Shown piece after piece: positions 18,223 to 33,147 of a stretch of DNA of 64,000 nucleotides. Position 1 is the first letter of the stretch; the number at the start of each line of letters is the position of its first letter. This DNA is from Gordonia lacunae (GTDB lineage: Bacteria; Actinomycetota; Actinomycetes; Mycobacteriales; Mycobacteriaceae): contig NZ_NGFO01000005.1 of NCBI RefSeq assembly GCF_002149015.1, positions 181,152 through 245,151 on the forward strand, written 5' to 3'. Under the pieces are notes generated by a model. That model saw only the letters and a list, made by a program, of their open reading frames with translations. It did no database searches and was not told the DNA's origin. A program made the position numbers and the translations under genes.

Positions 18223-18546
18223 ATGCTGAACTTGCCCGGAGCAGGCGGCGGCGCCGGCGTCACCGTGAACGTCGCGGACGGACAGGCCACCGCAGCCAAG
18301 GTAGGCAGTCTCGTCGAGGACATGAAGGCTGTCATCAACCAGATCGCACAGCACGCCGGTAATGCGACGCCGACATGGCAGGGCTCGGCCGGTGTCGCGT
18401 TCGATGGCACGCACACCGACTGGAACAAGGCCGCGCTGACGATGAATCAGCTGCTGGAGCAGATCAAGACCCAGCTCACCAACGGCTTCGCCGGCTACGA
18501 GGATCAGGATGCGGCCGCGGCACGCGGATTGAACACCAGCGTCTGA
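18223..18546 (+). CDS. WXG100 protein, EsxB-like partner
   Basis: A 107-residue helical hairpin. W52-Q-G54 is the WXG turn, and YEDQD (92-96) is a full YxxxD secretion signal in the C-terminal helix. This is the signal-carrying partner of the pair. A very strong AGGAGGAG precedes the ATG, suggesting high expression. It lies 45 nt before its partner. Confidence 0.9.
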   Translation: MLNLPGAGGGAGVTVNVADGQATAAKVGSLVEDMKAVINQIAQHAGNATPTWQGSAGVAFDGTHTDWNKAALTMNQLLEQIKTQLTNGFAGYEDQDAAAARGLNTSV

Positions 18547-18591
18547 CATCGGCCTGCCTTCTCACCTCCACGTTCTGCGAAAGGAATCACC

Positions 18592-18894
18592 ATGAACGGC
18601 TCGATCAACTACGACTTCGCCGCCCTCGGCGATCTCAGCGGCGGCCTGCGAGCTGCCTTCACCCGTCTCGAGGACCTCAACACGCAGCTCAAGGCGCAGG
18701 TCGCGGCGCTCGACGGGAACTGGAACTCACAGCAGGCCAAGGCTGCCTACGTCGATGCGCAGGGCGCCTTCGATCGCATCTTCACCCAGTCACGCGACTC
18801 GCTGACCTCGCTCGAGCAGGGTGTCAGCAACGCCAGCCGCGTCATGCAGGACACCGACGCAGCGATCGGAACGGGTTTCCGCGGTCTCGTCTGA
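18592..18894 (+). CDS. WXG100 protein, EsxA-like partner
   Basis: A 100-residue helical hairpin, MNGSINYDFAALGDLSGGLR onward. The turn has W44-N-S rather than WXG, and no YxxxD motif is seen, as expected for the partner carried by the EsxB-like protein. GAAAGGAATC lies before the ATG. It is the last gene of the operon; a terminator follows at 18925. Confidence 0.88.
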   Translation: MNGSINYDFAALGDLSGGLRAAFTRLEDLNTQLKAQVAALDGNWNSQQAKAAYVDAQGAFDRIFTQSRDSLTSLEQGVSNASRVMQDTDAAIGTGFRGLV

Positions 18895-18924
18895 CCGCCG
18901 AACCTTCGTATCGCTCCGACGCCA

Positions 18925-18965
18925 GACGGGGACCCTGCGGGCACCGCGCCCGTGGGGTCCCCGTC
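18925..18965 (+). terminator. Terminator hairpin after the ESX operon
   Basis: GACGGGGACCC (18925-18935) pairs perfectly with GGGTCCCCGTC (18955-18965), with further GC pairing inside. No T-tract is present, which is common in high-GC actinobacteria. It begins 30 nt after the last Esx stop. Confidence 0.75.
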
Positions 18966-19088
18966 CACGTCGACTGCCTCCCACCCCGCAGAGCGGCATG
19001 GGTCCGGCGCGGGCCGAGGTTTCCGGTGCCGGGCAACCGGGAAAGGAGCTTCGCACGCCGACGGACACGCCTTTACGGATGCGCTTCG

Positions 19089-19107
19089 ATCCGAACATCG
19101 TTCGGAT
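19089..19107 (+). promoter_or_regulatory. Perfect palindromic operator candidate before the permease gene
   Basis: ATCCGAAC-ATC-GTTCGGAT is a perfect 8+3+8 palindrome, 93 nt upstream of the permease ATG. Together with the terminator at 18925 it accounts for the main content of the 306-nt gap 18895-19200. The regulator is unknown. Confidence 0.55.
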
Positions 19108-19200
19108 AGCGTAGGCATTCGCTCCAGGCGAGTTCGTCCTCGTCGCACGACCGCGTGCGGGCCAGTGACTCTGGTTTCCGCCGGACCATGGGAGGACCCG

Positions 19201-20757
<1,557 letters not shown>

Positions 20758-20820
20758 GCTCCGACGCCCCTGCCCCTCGGAACCGGCCGGTCGTTCCGAT
20801 AGCCTGGATCGAACGCATTC

Positions 20821-20840
20821 GCGCCTGCATCTTCAGGCGC
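20821..20840 (+). promoter_or_regulatory. Hairpin in the ahcY 5' leader
   Basis: GCGCCTG and CAGGCGC form a perfect 7-bp stem with a 6-nt loop, 25 nt before the ahcY ATG. The consensus of the SAH riboswitch is not recognised, so the function is open. Confidence 0.4.
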
Positions 20841-20865
20841 CCGACGCGAACGACAAGGGGATCAG

Positions 20866-22335
<1,470 letters not shown>

Positions 22336-22341
22336 TCTGCA

Positions 22342-22385
22342 ACGAGAAAGGGGCGTCCCACCGCGGTGGGACGCCCCTTTCTCGT
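22342..22385 (+). terminator. Perfect 22-bp palindrome terminator after ahcY
   Basis: The 44 nt form a perfect palindrome centred on CCGCGG (22361-22366), with an A-rich arm AGAAAGGGGCG and a T-containing right arm CGCCCCTTTCTCGT. It sits seven nt after the ahcY stop and before the convergent Pro-rich membrane gene, and should work on both strands. Confidence 0.9.
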
Positions 22386-22416
22386 ACGGTGCCGGTTGTG
22401 GTCAGGTGCAGGCCGG

Positions 22417-23220
22417 TCAGGTTCCGATGTCGGGTTCGGCGTCGGGGCAGTAGATCCACGAACCCTGCTCCTTGAGGAACCGCTCCCGCGACTTCTCCGA
22501 AGCCGTTCTGTCCGTGCCTTTTTCGAGGTGAGACACGACTTCGGACTGGGCGACGTTGCCGTCGAAGGCCGTGTCGAGGAAACCGTCGAGGACAATGTCT
22601 CCGCCGTCGGCGGGTGGTGCCTCGGTGATCCGCTCGCGTGACTGGGTGCACACCGCGGCGCGCATCCGGCCGACGTCGCGCGCATTGCGGGCGGTGATGT
22701 AGGCGAGCAACGCGGAGCGGATCTCCGCCAGCGCCGTGTAGTCGGTCGATTCCGGCTCCGACCCGGACCCGCTCGGCGACGGGTCGCTCGACGTCGAGGT
22801 CGGGGCCGATGAGGGTCTCGACGTGCCCGCGGCCACGGAGTCGCCCGACGACGATCTGCTCACGACGACCGTCACCACCAGGGCGATCACCGCGACGACC
22901 GCGACGCCGCCGAGCGCACACGCGACGATGACCCCGGGGTTGCGTCGAGGTGGTGGTGGTGGTGGTGGCCCGGGCGGACCACCGAAGCCAGGAGTCCCGG
23001 GTCCGGGCGGCCCGTACTGGCCGGGGATGAACGGCGGACGGCCGTACGGAGCCCCGGGCGGCGGCATCGGCCCGCGTCCGGGCCGGGGGCCGTAGCCACC
23101 GGGTCCCGTCGGACCGGGGTAGGGACCTCTCGGACCTTGCTGACCCGGGCCCGGCCGGCCTGGGCCGGGTGGACCGTAGGGCGGCGGCCCACCACCAGGT
23201 GGAGGTGGCTGATAGGTCAT
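22417..23220 (-). CDS. Pro/Gly-rich single-span membrane protein with extracytoplasmic domain
   Basis: A 267-residue protein. Residues 1-93 are Pro/Gly-rich (for example PPGPPPPPPPRR). A membrane segment, VIVACALGGVAVVAVIALVV, follows at about 96-115, then a Ser/Thr/Pro linker. The C-terminal domain (about 160-267) has two Cys and AYITARNARDVGRMRAAVCT. The last part resembles the small lumazine-binding/DUF4878-like folds seen in actinobacterial envelope proteins; this is tentative. It is convergent with ahcY. Confidence 0.75.
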   Translation of the reverse strand: MTYQPPPPGGGPPPYGPPGPGRPGPGQQGPRGPYPGPTGPGGYGPRPGRGPMPPPGAPYGRPPFIPGQYGPPGPGTPGFGGPPGPPPPPPPRRNPGVIVACALGGVAVVAVIALVVTVVVSRSSSGDSVAAGTSRPSSAPTSTSSDPSPSGSGSEPESTDYTALAEIRSALLAYITARNARDVGRMRAAVCTQSRERITEAPPADGGDIVLDGFLDTAFDGNVAQSEVVSHLEKGTDRTASEKSRERFLKEQGSWIYCPDAEPDIGT

Positions 23221-23284
23221 GGAACGCCTTCCGCAATCGTTGGTCCAAGGCTATCGAAACGGTTCGATGAGAGCACCGGACGAG

Positions 23285-23938
23285 TCATTCGGTCGGTGCC
23301 GTCCGGCCGGCGCTCAGGTCGTCGGCCAGATCCTGGATGTTCTCACCGTCGAAGCGGTACCAGGGTGACATCCACGCGGTGTCGGCGAGCTCGCGGTACA
23401 CGGCGTCGACGCGGCGCTGGAGGGCGCCGTCGCGCTCGTAGGCGTCTCGGGCCCGTGCCGCGTCCTTCTCGGCTCGGGCCGCGGCGCGCTGCATCGCGAC
23501 CTCCGGTGCGACCCCGAGCAGTACATGGCGGTCGGGGACGGGCATGCCGAACCGTCCGAACTCCAGGTCGACCACCCAGCGCACGACCTCACCGGCAGCG
23601 TCCTGCTCGAGCCGCGCCGCGTTGTACGCGGCGTTGGAGGCGACATACCGATCGAGGATCACGATGTCGTGGGCGTCGGTGGCGGCCTGGATGTCGTCGA
23701 CCGCGCCGGCCCGGTCGAGCGCGAACAGCAGCGCCATCGCGTACACGCTGTTACGGAGATCGCCATGCGAACCGTGGAGTGCCTCGGCGGCGATGTCCGC
23801 GGTCGCCGAGCGGCCGTAGCGTGGGAACGTGAAGGTCGCCACCCGCAGGCCGGCCGCCGACCACCGCTCGATCAGACCGGTGACCAAGGTGTTCTTGCCG
23901 GCGCCGTCGAGTCCTTCCACGGCTATCAATTGACCCAC
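23285..23938 (-). CDS. tmk: Thymidylate kinase
   Basis: Phosphorylates dTMP to dTDP. The 217-residue protein has the P-loop VEGLDGAGKNT, the FPRYG motif, ILDRYVASNAAY (DRY/TMP site), and a lid rich in Arg/Lys (RAARAEKDAARARDAYERD). It resembles mycobacterial Tmk closely, and tmk-mtrA adjacency is conserved, here divergent. The GTG at 23938 is chosen because homology begins there; the in-frame TTG at 23965 would lie next to a hairpin. Confidence 0.93.
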   Translation of the reverse strand: MGQLIAVEGLDGAGKNTLVTGLIERWSAAGLRVATFTFPRYGRSATADIAAEALHGSHGDLRNSVYAMALLFALDRAGAVDDIQAATDAHDIVILDRYVASNAAYNAARLEQDAAGEVVRWVVDLEFGRFGMPVPDRHVLLGVAPEVAMQRAAARAEKDAARARDAYERDGALQRRVDAVYRELADTAWMSPWYRFDGENIQDLADDLSAGRTAPTE

Positions 23939-23951
23939 GCGGGGGAGTCTA

Positions 23952-23973
23952 GGGCGTGTCGGCAAACACGCCC
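23952..23973. promoter_or_regulatory. Hairpin in the tmk/mtrA divergent region
   Basis: GGGCGTGT and ACACGCCC pair perfectly around a 6-nt loop (CGGCAA). It lies between divergent tmk and mtrA and may be an operator for either gene. Confidence 0.4.
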
Positions 23974-24060
23974 CAGAGGCGTGGAACCAATCGGGTCAGA
24001 ACGTCCGTCCCGGCGCGTCGATCACCACGGTTTCATCACGGTGATGTCACCATTGACATC

Positions 24061-24738
24061 ATGAAGCCCCGCATCCTTGTCGTGGACGACGACGCCGCGC
24101 TCGCCGAGATGCTGACGATCGTGCTGCGCGGCGAGGGTTTCGAGCCCTTCGTGGTGGGCGACGGCACACAGGCTCTGACCGCCGTCCGGGAGATCCGTCC
24201 CGACCTCGTGCTCCTCGACCTCATGCTGCCGGGGATGAACGGCATCGACGTGTGCCGGGTGCTGCGCGCCGACTCCGGTGTGCCGATCGTGATGCTGACC
24301 GCGAAGTCCGACACCGTCGACGTGGTGCTGGGGCTCGAGTCGGGCGCCGACGACTACATGGTGAAGCCGTTCAAGCCGAAGGAACTGGTCGCCCGAGTGC
24401 GCGCTCGACTGCGCCGGACCGACGAGGAACCCGCAGAGCTCCTGTCCATCGGGCCGGTGGAGATCGACGTCCCGGCGCACAAGGTCACCCGCGATGGCGT
24501 GCCGATCTCCCTGACCCCGCTCGAGTTCGACCTGCTCGTCGCGCTCGCGCGCAAGCCCCGCCAGGTCTTCACCCGCGATGTCCTCCTGGAACAGGTGTGG
24601 GGATACCGGCACCCGGCGGACACTAGACTCGTCAACGTGCATGTCCAGCGGTTACGCGCCAAGGTCGAAACCGACCCGGAGAATCCCGAGGTCGTCCTGA
24701 CGGTGAGGGGGGTCGGCTACAAGGCCGGCCCGCCGTGA
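24061..24738 (+). CDS. mtrA: Response regulator MtrA
   Basis: A 225-residue OmpR-type regulator of cell-envelope and division genes. The receiver has acidic residues in [11 protein letters not shown], phospho-acceptor D53 ([11 protein letters not shown]) and the Lys in [10 protein letters not shown]. The C-terminal winged helix has [17 protein letters not shown] and the tail [11 protein letters not shown]. The ATG at 24061 lacks a clear ribosome-binding site, so a short-leader transcript is possible. Its stop overlaps the mtrB GTG (GTGA). Confidence 0.97.
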   Translation: MKPRILVVDDDAALAEMLTIVLRGEGFEPFVVGDGTQALTAVREIRPDLVLLDLMLPGMNGIDVCRVLRADSGVPIVMLTAKSDTVDVVLGLESGADDYMVKPFKPKELVARVRARLRRTDEEPAELLSIGPVEIDVPAHKVTRDGVPISLTPLEFDLLVALARKPRQVFTRDVLLEQVWGYRHPADTRLVNVHVQRLRAKVETDPENPEVVLTVRGVGYKAGPP

Positions 24739-26411
24739 TCGGTCGATCTCGACGACGGGTCAACAGCACTCTCGGACGCTTCACCCGCACCGCCGGCGCT
24801 GTCGGACGTGCCTTCGGGCACATCTGGCGGCGCTCGCTGCAGTTGCGGGTCGTCGTGTCCACGTTGGTGCTGTCGGTCGTCGTCCTCCTCATCCTCGGCT
24901 TCGTCCTGGTCACCCAGATCACCGACCGGCTCCTCGACGTCAAGCTGGCGGCGGCGACCGAGGAGATCGACCGCGCCCGCATCTCCGTGGAACGCGACCT
25001 GTCGAGCGGCGCGGGCAACATGTCGGTGCAGAATCGCCTGCGCCAGACGCGATCGCTGCTCACCGACCGGGATGCCGACACCGGCCAGGCGTCGGGCGCG
25101 GTCGGTGCCTTCGACACCGTGCTGCTGGTGCCGGGGGGCTCCGACAACGGGGTCGCGAGCGGTGTCGGGCCCACCGCCGAAGTGCCGTCGAACCTGCGCG
25201 ACATGGTGCGCGGTGGGCAGGTGGCCTACCAGTACACGCAGGTCCCCGACGGGACGGGCGGCAGGGCGCCGGCCCTGATCGTCGGCAGTCCCACGAACGC
25301 CTCGGTGCCCGGCCTCGAGCTGTATCTCGTGTTCCCGCTGACCGCCGAACAGAACACGCTCGACCTCGTCCGCGGGACGTTGCTGACCGGCAGCATCGTG
25401 TTACTCGGTCTGCTGGCCGCGATCGCCTGGCTGGTGTCGCGGCAGGTCGTCATCCCGGTGCGGTCGGCGTCGCGGATCGCGGTGCGGTTCGCCGACGGCC
25501 GCCTCAAGGAACGCATGCCGGTCCGTGGTGAGGACGACATGGCCCGGCTCGCGATGTCCTTCAACGACATGGCCGAGAGCCTGTCCAAGCAGATCACCCA
25601 TCTCGAGGAGTTCGGCGGGCTGCAGCGTCAGTTCACCTCCGACGTCAGTCATGAACTGCGCACGCCGCTCACCACCGTCCGGATGGCCTCCGACGTTCTC
25701 TACGAGGGCCGCGAGGATCTGGACCCCGTCCGCAAGCGTTCGGTGGAGTTGCTCGACAAGGAGCTCGACCGGTTCGAGACGCTGCTCAACGAACTCCTGG
25801 AGATCTCGCGCCACGACGCCGGTATGGCCGAACTCGCCGCCGAACGGATGGACATGGCGATCCCGATCGACGGCGCCCTGGCCACCGTGGGCCATCTCGC
25901 CGAGGAGACGGGCACCGAGCTCATCCTCGACCTCCCGGCCGAACCGGTCCTGGCCGAGATCGACCCGCGTCGCGTCGAGCGCATCCTGCGGAACCTGCTC
26001 GCCAACGCCATCGACCACGGGGAGCGGAAACCGGTGACGCTGACCATGCGTTCGGATGGTGACGCGGTGGCGATCACCGTGCGTGACCAGGGCATCGGAT
26101 TGCGACCGGGGGAGGAGAAGCTGGTGTTCAACCGATTCTGGCGTTCCGACCCGTCGCGATTCCGGCGCTCGGGCGGTACCGGTCTCGGGTTGGCCATCAG
26201 CATCGAGGACGCGCGCCTGCACCAGGGTCGGCTCGAGGCGTGGGGCGAGCCGGGTAAGGGTGCGTGCTTCCGGCTGACCCTGCCGCTCGTGCGCGGTCAC
26301 AAGGTCCTCGGCTCGCCGCTGCCCCTGAAATCGGTGGGCACCCTGCAGCGCACGTCCGCGCCCAAGGCGACCGGGCGTGCTCCGGGGAGCCCGGGAGTGG
26401 GTGCCGAATGA
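24735..26411 (+). CDS. mtrB: Sensor histidine kinase MtrB
   Basis: A 558-residue membrane kinase. The first membrane segment (about 38-58, [20 protein letters not shown]) and a second near 215-235 bracket an extracytoplasmic sensor domain. A HAMP domain follows, then the phospho-acceptor H306 in [13 protein letters not shown] and the ATPase domain with [11 protein letters not shown] (N box), DQGIGL and GGTGLGL (G boxes). It phosphorylates MtrA. A 4-bp overlap with mtrA and 4 bp with lpqB make a tight operon. Confidence 0.97.
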   Translation: MIGRSRRRVNSTLGRFTRTAGAVGRAFGHIWRRSLQLRVVVSTLVLSVVVLLILGFVLVTQITDRLLDVKLAAATEEIDRARISVERDLSSGAGNMSVQNRLRQTRSLLTDRDADTGQASGAVGAFDTVLLVPGGSDNGVASGVGPTAEVPSNLRDMVRGGQVAYQYTQVPDGTGGRAPALIVGSPTNASVPGLELYLVFPLTAEQNTLDLVRGTLLTGSIVLLGLLAAIAWLVSRQVVIPVRSASRIAVRFADGRLKERMPVRGEDDMARLAMSFNDMAESLSKQITHLEEFGGLQRQFTSDVSHELRTPLTTVRMASDVLYEGREDLDPVRKRSVELLDKELDRFETLLNELLEISRHDAGMAELAAERMDMAIPIDGALATVGHLAEETGTELILDLPAEPVLAEIDPRRVERILRNLLANAIDHGERKPVTLTMRSDGDAVAITVRDQGIGLRPGEEKLVFNRFWRSDPSRFRRSGGTGLGLAISIEDARLHQGRLEAWGEPGKGACFRLTLPLVRGHKVLGSPLPLKSVGTLQRTSAPKATGRAPGSPGVGAE

Positions 26412-28156
26412 CCCGGTCATCCCGGTCGGCCGGCGGCGTGGTCGCACTGGCCCTGTCGGTCGCGGCGCTCCTCATGCTCGCCGCGTGCGGGGCGATCCCC
26501 AACGACTCCTCGCCACAGCCCATCAAGTCGTTCGAGCGGGAAGGGGCGACCAACGCGGTCCCGGTGCCGCAGGCCGACATGGACCCCGAGGCGCTGGTGC
26601 GGGCCTTCCTCAAGTCGACGGTCGATCCCGATTCGGCTCATCGCGCAGCCCGGGCGTTCCTCACCCCGGTCGCCTCCCAGCAGTGGGACGACCGCGGGGA
26701 CGCGCTGATCGTCGACGAGATCAACACCTTCGTCGACCAGCGCAACGAGGATTCGGTGCGGATGCGGCTGATCGGCGACAACGTCGGGACCCTCAAGTCC
26801 GACGGCCAGCTGCTCCCGGCCTCGGGGCGGGTGGAGACCAGCATCAGCCTCACCCGATCCGGTGACCAGTGGCGGATCGACGGGCCGTTGCCGAACGGCA
26901 CGATGATCGACCGCGACCAGTTCGACAGCACATACCGTCCGGTCTCGCTGTACTTCAGCGACCGAACCGGCCGGCGCCTCGTGCCCGACCCGCGCTGGCT
27001 CTATGCCGGACAGGCCACCGACCCGACGGTGCTGGTGAACCGTCTGATCGCCGGACCCGCGTCGGATCTGGCGGCGGCCGTGGACAGTGGCTTCCCCAAC
27101 GACGCCGCGCTGCGGGGGCCGGTCGTGGGCCTCGCCGGCGGCGGGGTGCGGGTGGATCTCGACGGTATCGGGAGCGCGCCGGCCCGCGATCGCACCGTGC
27201 TCGCGGCGCAGATCATCTGGACCCTCAACGGCGCCGACATCTCCGGGCCCTACGTCATCGACGCCGACGGCGCCCCGCTGGCCGCCGAGCGGGCCTCCGG
27301 ATGGCAGACCGCCGATGTTCGGGCCTTCGACCCGAACTCCGTACCGACCACTGATGTCGGGCTCAACATCGTCACCGGCGGAGCCCTGCGCGCGGTGACC
27401 GACACCGCGACCGTGCCGGTTCAGGGACCGCTGGGGTCCGCGCGTGATCTGCGTTCGGCGACGATCTCCGACAACGGGGCACGGGTCGCCGGGGTCCGCG
27501 GCCCGTCCGGTCCCGACCGCAGACTCGAGTTGGTGATCGGTGACTACGGCGGCGACATCGGCCCGATCGTCGGCGGCTCGTCGATCACCCGTCCGTCGTT
27601 CGGCGCCGACGAGAACACCGTCTGGGTCGTCGTCGACGGCAAGCCGGTCCAGTGGCAGCGCGACGACGAGGGTACCCAGACGGTGCCCGTCGAGGCGTCG
27701 TCGATCCCGACGGTGGCGCGCGGTGCGATCACCGAGATGCAGGTGGCGCCGGACGGTGTGCGCGCCGCCCTGGTGGTCGGCGGCCAGATCGTCTTCGCCG
27801 TCCTGTCGACCAACGCCGAGGGCCAGGTGTCGCTGACGAGTCCACGGATCGCGGCCTACAACATCGGCAACCGCGCGGTCTCGGTGGACTGGGCCTCGCC
27901 GACGACGCTGATGATCGCGCGCGAGGCGCCGGAGTCGCCGGTCGTCCAGCTGTCGATCGACGGCACCCCGGCCGTGGGCCTGCTGAGCGGGAACGTGTCG
28001 CCGCCGGTGCGGGCCGTGGTCGCCAACACGTCCACGATCTATGTGGGCGACCAGCGCGGGGTGCTCCGCCTGGGCAGCAGCAACGGACAGCCCGATCAGT
28101 ACTGGACCGAGGTCGAGCCGGCGATGATCGAGGGCGCGATCCCGGTCCTGCCCTGA
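26408..28156 (+). CDS. lpqB: Lipoprotein LpqB
   Basis: A 582-residue lipoprotein that modulates MtrB signalling in mycobacteria. The signal peptide ends in the lipobox LAAC (C27). A GerMN domain (about residues 190-310) is followed by a beta-propeller-like C-terminal domain ending [18 protein letters not shown] 26408 overlaps the mtrB stop. The locus order mtrA-mtrB-lpqB-comF is the standard one. Confidence 0.95.
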   Translation: MTRSSRSAGGVVALALSVAALLMLAACGAIPNDSSPQPIKSFEREGATNAVPVPQADMDPEALVRAFLKSTVDPDSAHRAARAFLTPVASQQWDDRGDALIVDEINTFVDQRNEDSVRMRLIGDNVGTLKSDGQLLPASGRVETSISLTRSGDQWRIDGPLPNGTMIDRDQFDSTYRPVSLYFSDRTGRRLVPDPRWLYAGQATDPTVLVNRLIAGPASDLAAAVDSGFPNDAALRGPVVGLAGGGVRVDLDGIGSAPARDRTVLAAQIIWTLNGADISGPYVIDADGAPLAAERASGWQTADVRAFDPNSVPTTDVGLNIVTGGALRAVTDTATVPVQGPLGSARDLRSATISDNGARVAGVRGPSGPDRRLELVIGDYGGDIGPIVGGSSITRPSFGADENTVWVVVDGKPVQWQRDDEGTQTVPVEASSIPTVARGAITEMQVAPDGVRAALVVGGQIVFAVLSTNAEGQVSLTSPRIAAYNIGNRAVSVDWASPTTLMIAREAPESPVVQLSIDGTPAVGLLSGNVSPPVRAVVANTSTIYVGDQRGVLRLGSSNGQPDQYWTEVEPAMIEGAIPVLP

Positions 28157-28188
28157 CGGCAGCGACACACGGACCGGGAACGGAGCCC

Positions 28189-28878
28189 TCAGGCGGCCGC
28201 CAGCACGACGACCGCCACGACGTCCACTCCGTTCTCGGCCAGCACACGCACTGATTCGGCCGCGGTCGCTCCGGTGGTCAGCACGTCGTCGACCAGGATG
28301 GCCGTCGCTCCTCGGGTCGGCGAGCCGCAGGCCCGTACGCGCACCGCACCGCGGAGGTTGCGGGCGCGGGCCCGGGCGTCGAGTCCGGCGGAGTCCCGTG
28401 CGGTCGCCGACGTCATCAGCAGCGGCGCCACGTGTACGCGTCGGCCCAGGGCAGGCGCCGCATGATTCGCCACCGCGGTGACCGGGTCCCCGCCGCGCCG
28501 ACGGGCGGTCATCCGACGGGTCGGAGCCGGGATCAAGAGCATGCGGTCGGCGTCGGGGAGCTCGCCCCAGCCGGCGAGCACGCGGATCCCGCGGGCGAGC
28601 GCGGTCCCCAGTGGACGCGCGAGATCCCGCCGATCGTGTTCCTTGATCTCGATGATCGCGTGCCGGTGCGGTCCCCGATACCGGCCCAGCGCCCATACCG
28701 CGACGCCCGGGTCGACTCGCGGGTGGGCGGCGATCGGAACGTCGGACACCGCGTGCTCGCATCGTCGGCACCAGCGGGTGCCCGGCCGCTCGCAGCCGCC
28801 GCACAGGACCGGGAACACCAGATCTGCCCCCGCGTCGAAGACCTCCCGCCGCCACGTCACGCGCCGACGGTAGAACAC
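28189..28878 (-). CDS. ComF-family phosphoribosyltransferase
   Basis: A 229-residue protein. Zinc-ribbon-like Cys pairs CGGC and CRRC lie at residues about 26-40. The phosphoribosyltransferase fold has the PRPP motif ILVDDVLTTGATAAES at about 190-205. In competent bacteria ComF works in DNA uptake; in actinobacteria its role is not clear. The GTG at 28878 is the first usable start. It is convergent with lpqB and divergent from hpf. Confidence 0.88.
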   Translation of the reverse strand: MFYRRRVTWRREVFDAGADLVFPVLCGGCERPGTRWCRRCEHAVSDVPIAAHPRVDPGVAVWALGRYRGPHRHAIIEIKEHDRRDLARPLGTALARGIRVLAGWGELPDADRMLLIPAPTRRMTARRRGGDPVTAVANHAAPALGRRVHVAPLLMTSATARDSAGLDARARARNLRGAVRVRACGSPTRGATAILVDDVLTTGATAAESVRVLAENGVDVVAVVVLAAA

Positions 28879-29112
28879 TCCGCACCGCGGTGGCGGGTCC
28901 CGAGCGACGGTGTGGACAACCGGCGTGCAGGGCCCGACCGGGACCTTCTACCCCGATCGTCCCGACATGCCGACGCCGCGCCGCAAAACGTGGCCGATAC
29001 CGGAACTTGCGGCTACGGTCGGGGGTACAGCAGGTTGCCGGTGGCCCTCGAGGCCGGTGCCGGCCACGACCGCTTCTGCCGGGAGGTGATGCCCCTGTCA
29101 TTGAGTGTCAGC

Positions 29113-29124
29113 TGTCAGCTGACA
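29113..29124. promoter_or_regulatory. Palindrome upstream of hpf
   Basis: TGTCAGCTGACA is a perfect 12-bp palindrome, preceded by another TGTCAGC (29106-29112) and followed by GGACAC. It lies 90 nt upstream of the hpf ATG. Apart from this and an AGGAGG ribosome-binding site, I see nothing else in the 336-nt gap 28879-29214. Confidence 0.45.
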
Positions 29125-29214
29125 TGGACACATCCTCGGTGCCGTTCGAATCATCAGTGCGACAACAGATCACGATGATCCAACCGGTTTCGGGACAATT
29201 CAGGAGGTAGTTGA

Positions 29215-30036
29215 ATGTCCACAGTCATCCACCGCAAAGGCCAGCGCGAACCGAAGACCGCCGACCCACGGCCGACCGTGGAGGAGGGCCTCGCGCCCGA
29301 CCGCCAGCCAGCCGAGAACGATTCCTACGATCCAGAGTTCGCCTTCGTCCGCCCACCGGGAACGGTGGAATCCGACGATCCGGCCGAACCAACAGCGAAG
29401 GTCGTGTTCAGCGGCCGCAACGTCGAGATCCCCGACCACTACCGCATCTACGTCGGCGACAAGCTCGCTCGTCTCGAGCGATTCGATCCGACCATCTACC
29501 GATTCGACGTCGAGCTGAACCACGAGCGCAACCGGAGACAGTCCAAGGTCTGTCAGCAGGTGGAGATCACCGCGACGGGCAAGGGGCCGATCGTACGGGC
29601 GCAGGCCTGTGGCGAGAACTTCTACGCCGCGCTCGAACACGCGCTGGACAAGGTCGAGTCCCGACTCCGCCGCGTCAAGGACCGCAGGCGTGTCCACCAC
29701 GGCAACCGCCGGCCGCTCTCGGTCGCCGAGGCCACCGAGATCGGTGCGCCACCTCTGCGCGACAACCAGCTCTCGGTGGACGGCTTCGTCGGTGATCCCG
29801 GAACGGACTCCGCCGACTCCGCCGAGCGGTGGGACGACGGTGTGGAGGAATACACGCCGGGCCAGATCGTGCGCGTGAAGGAACACACCGCGGTACCGAT
29901 GACCGTCGACGACGCGCTGTACGAGATGGAACTGGTCGGCCACGACTTCTTCCTGTTCCACGACAAGGAGACCGACAAGGCGTCCGTGGTCTACCGCAGG
30001 CACGCCTTCGACTACGGGCTCATCAGGTTGACGTGA
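29215..30036 (+). CDS. hpf: Long-form ribosome hibernation promoting factor
   Basis: A 273-residue protein. An acidic N-terminal extension (1-60) precedes the ribosome-binding domain (about 61-165; VVFSGRNVEIPDHYRIYV, and FYAALEHALDKVESRLRR). The C-terminal dimerisation domain (about 212-273) contains EEYTPGQIVRVKEH, DDALYEMELVGHDFFLF and VVYRRHAFDYGLI. It stabilises 70S/100S ribosomes in stationary phase or hypoxia. A consensus AGGAGG stands before the ATG. Confidence 0.96.
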   Translation: MSTVIHRKGQREPKTADPRPTVEEGLAPDRQPAENDSYDPEFAFVRPPGTVESDDPAEPTAKVVFSGRNVEIPDHYRIYVGDKLARLERFDPTIYRFDVELNHERNRRQSKVCQQVEITATGKGPIVRAQACGENFYAALEHALDKVESRLRRVKDRRRVHHGNRRPLSVAEATEIGAPPLRDNQLSVDGFVGDPGTDSADSAERWDDGVEEYTPGQIVRVKEHTAVPMTVDDALYEMELVGHDFFLFHDKETDKASVVYRRHAFDYGLIRLT

Positions 30037-30047
30037 ACCGCGAGCGG

Positions 30048-30116
30048 CCCTGATCGGCGGTCACGTGGTCGGCGTCCGAGAGAGGAACTCGGGACCACCT
30101 GACGGTCCGATCAGGG
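30048..30116 (+). terminator. Stem-loop between hpf and secA
   Basis: CCCTGATCGG (30048-30057) pairs with CCGATCAGGG (30107-30116). The pairing continues inside with GGTCAC-GTGGTC against GACCACCTGAC and a CCGAG/CTCGG tip. It is a long, slightly bulged stem located 11 nt after the hpf stop, without a T-tract. Confidence 0.7.
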
Positions 30117-30211
30117 TCTGCTCAGCTCACCTCGCTACCATGGGATCCGGTCTGTGCGTTCGCGCGGGCCGGATTCCGTGTGTTTTCTACAGGTGAGGGA
30201 CTCGATCCACG

Positions 30212-33037
<2,826 letters not shown>

Positions 33038-33051
33038 CACGCGCGTTCCGA

Positions 33052-33103
33052 CCGCCGGCGGTCAGCCCCGGGTTCTCCGGGCTGACCGCCGGCGGATTTT
33101 TTT
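33052..33103 (+). terminator. Strong rho-independent terminator after secA
   Basis: CCGCCGGCGGTCAGCCC pairs with GGGCTGACCGCCGGCGG around a 9-10 nt loop, followed by seven T residues (33097-33103). This is the clearest intrinsic terminator in the window. Confidence 0.95.
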
Positions 33104-33147
33104 CGTACCCGAGGGAACCGGGACGCCGGCTGCTGCGTCCAAGTCCC

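Noticed and set aside
19089..19107. LexA/SOS box reading of the GAAC...GTTC palindrome
   Set aside because: The LexA box of Gram-positive bacteria has a 4-nt centre between GAAC and GTTC; here it is 3 nt, and the gene is not a repair gene.
20758..20865. SAH riboswitch before ahcY
   Set aside because: Only a simple 7-bp hairpin is visible; the conserved SAH aptamer sequences are not recognised in the 108-nt leader.
26417..29101. An 894-codon minus-strand frame across lpqB and comF
   Set aside because: Antisense to two well-supported genes, rich in Arg/Gly/Asp, no domain.
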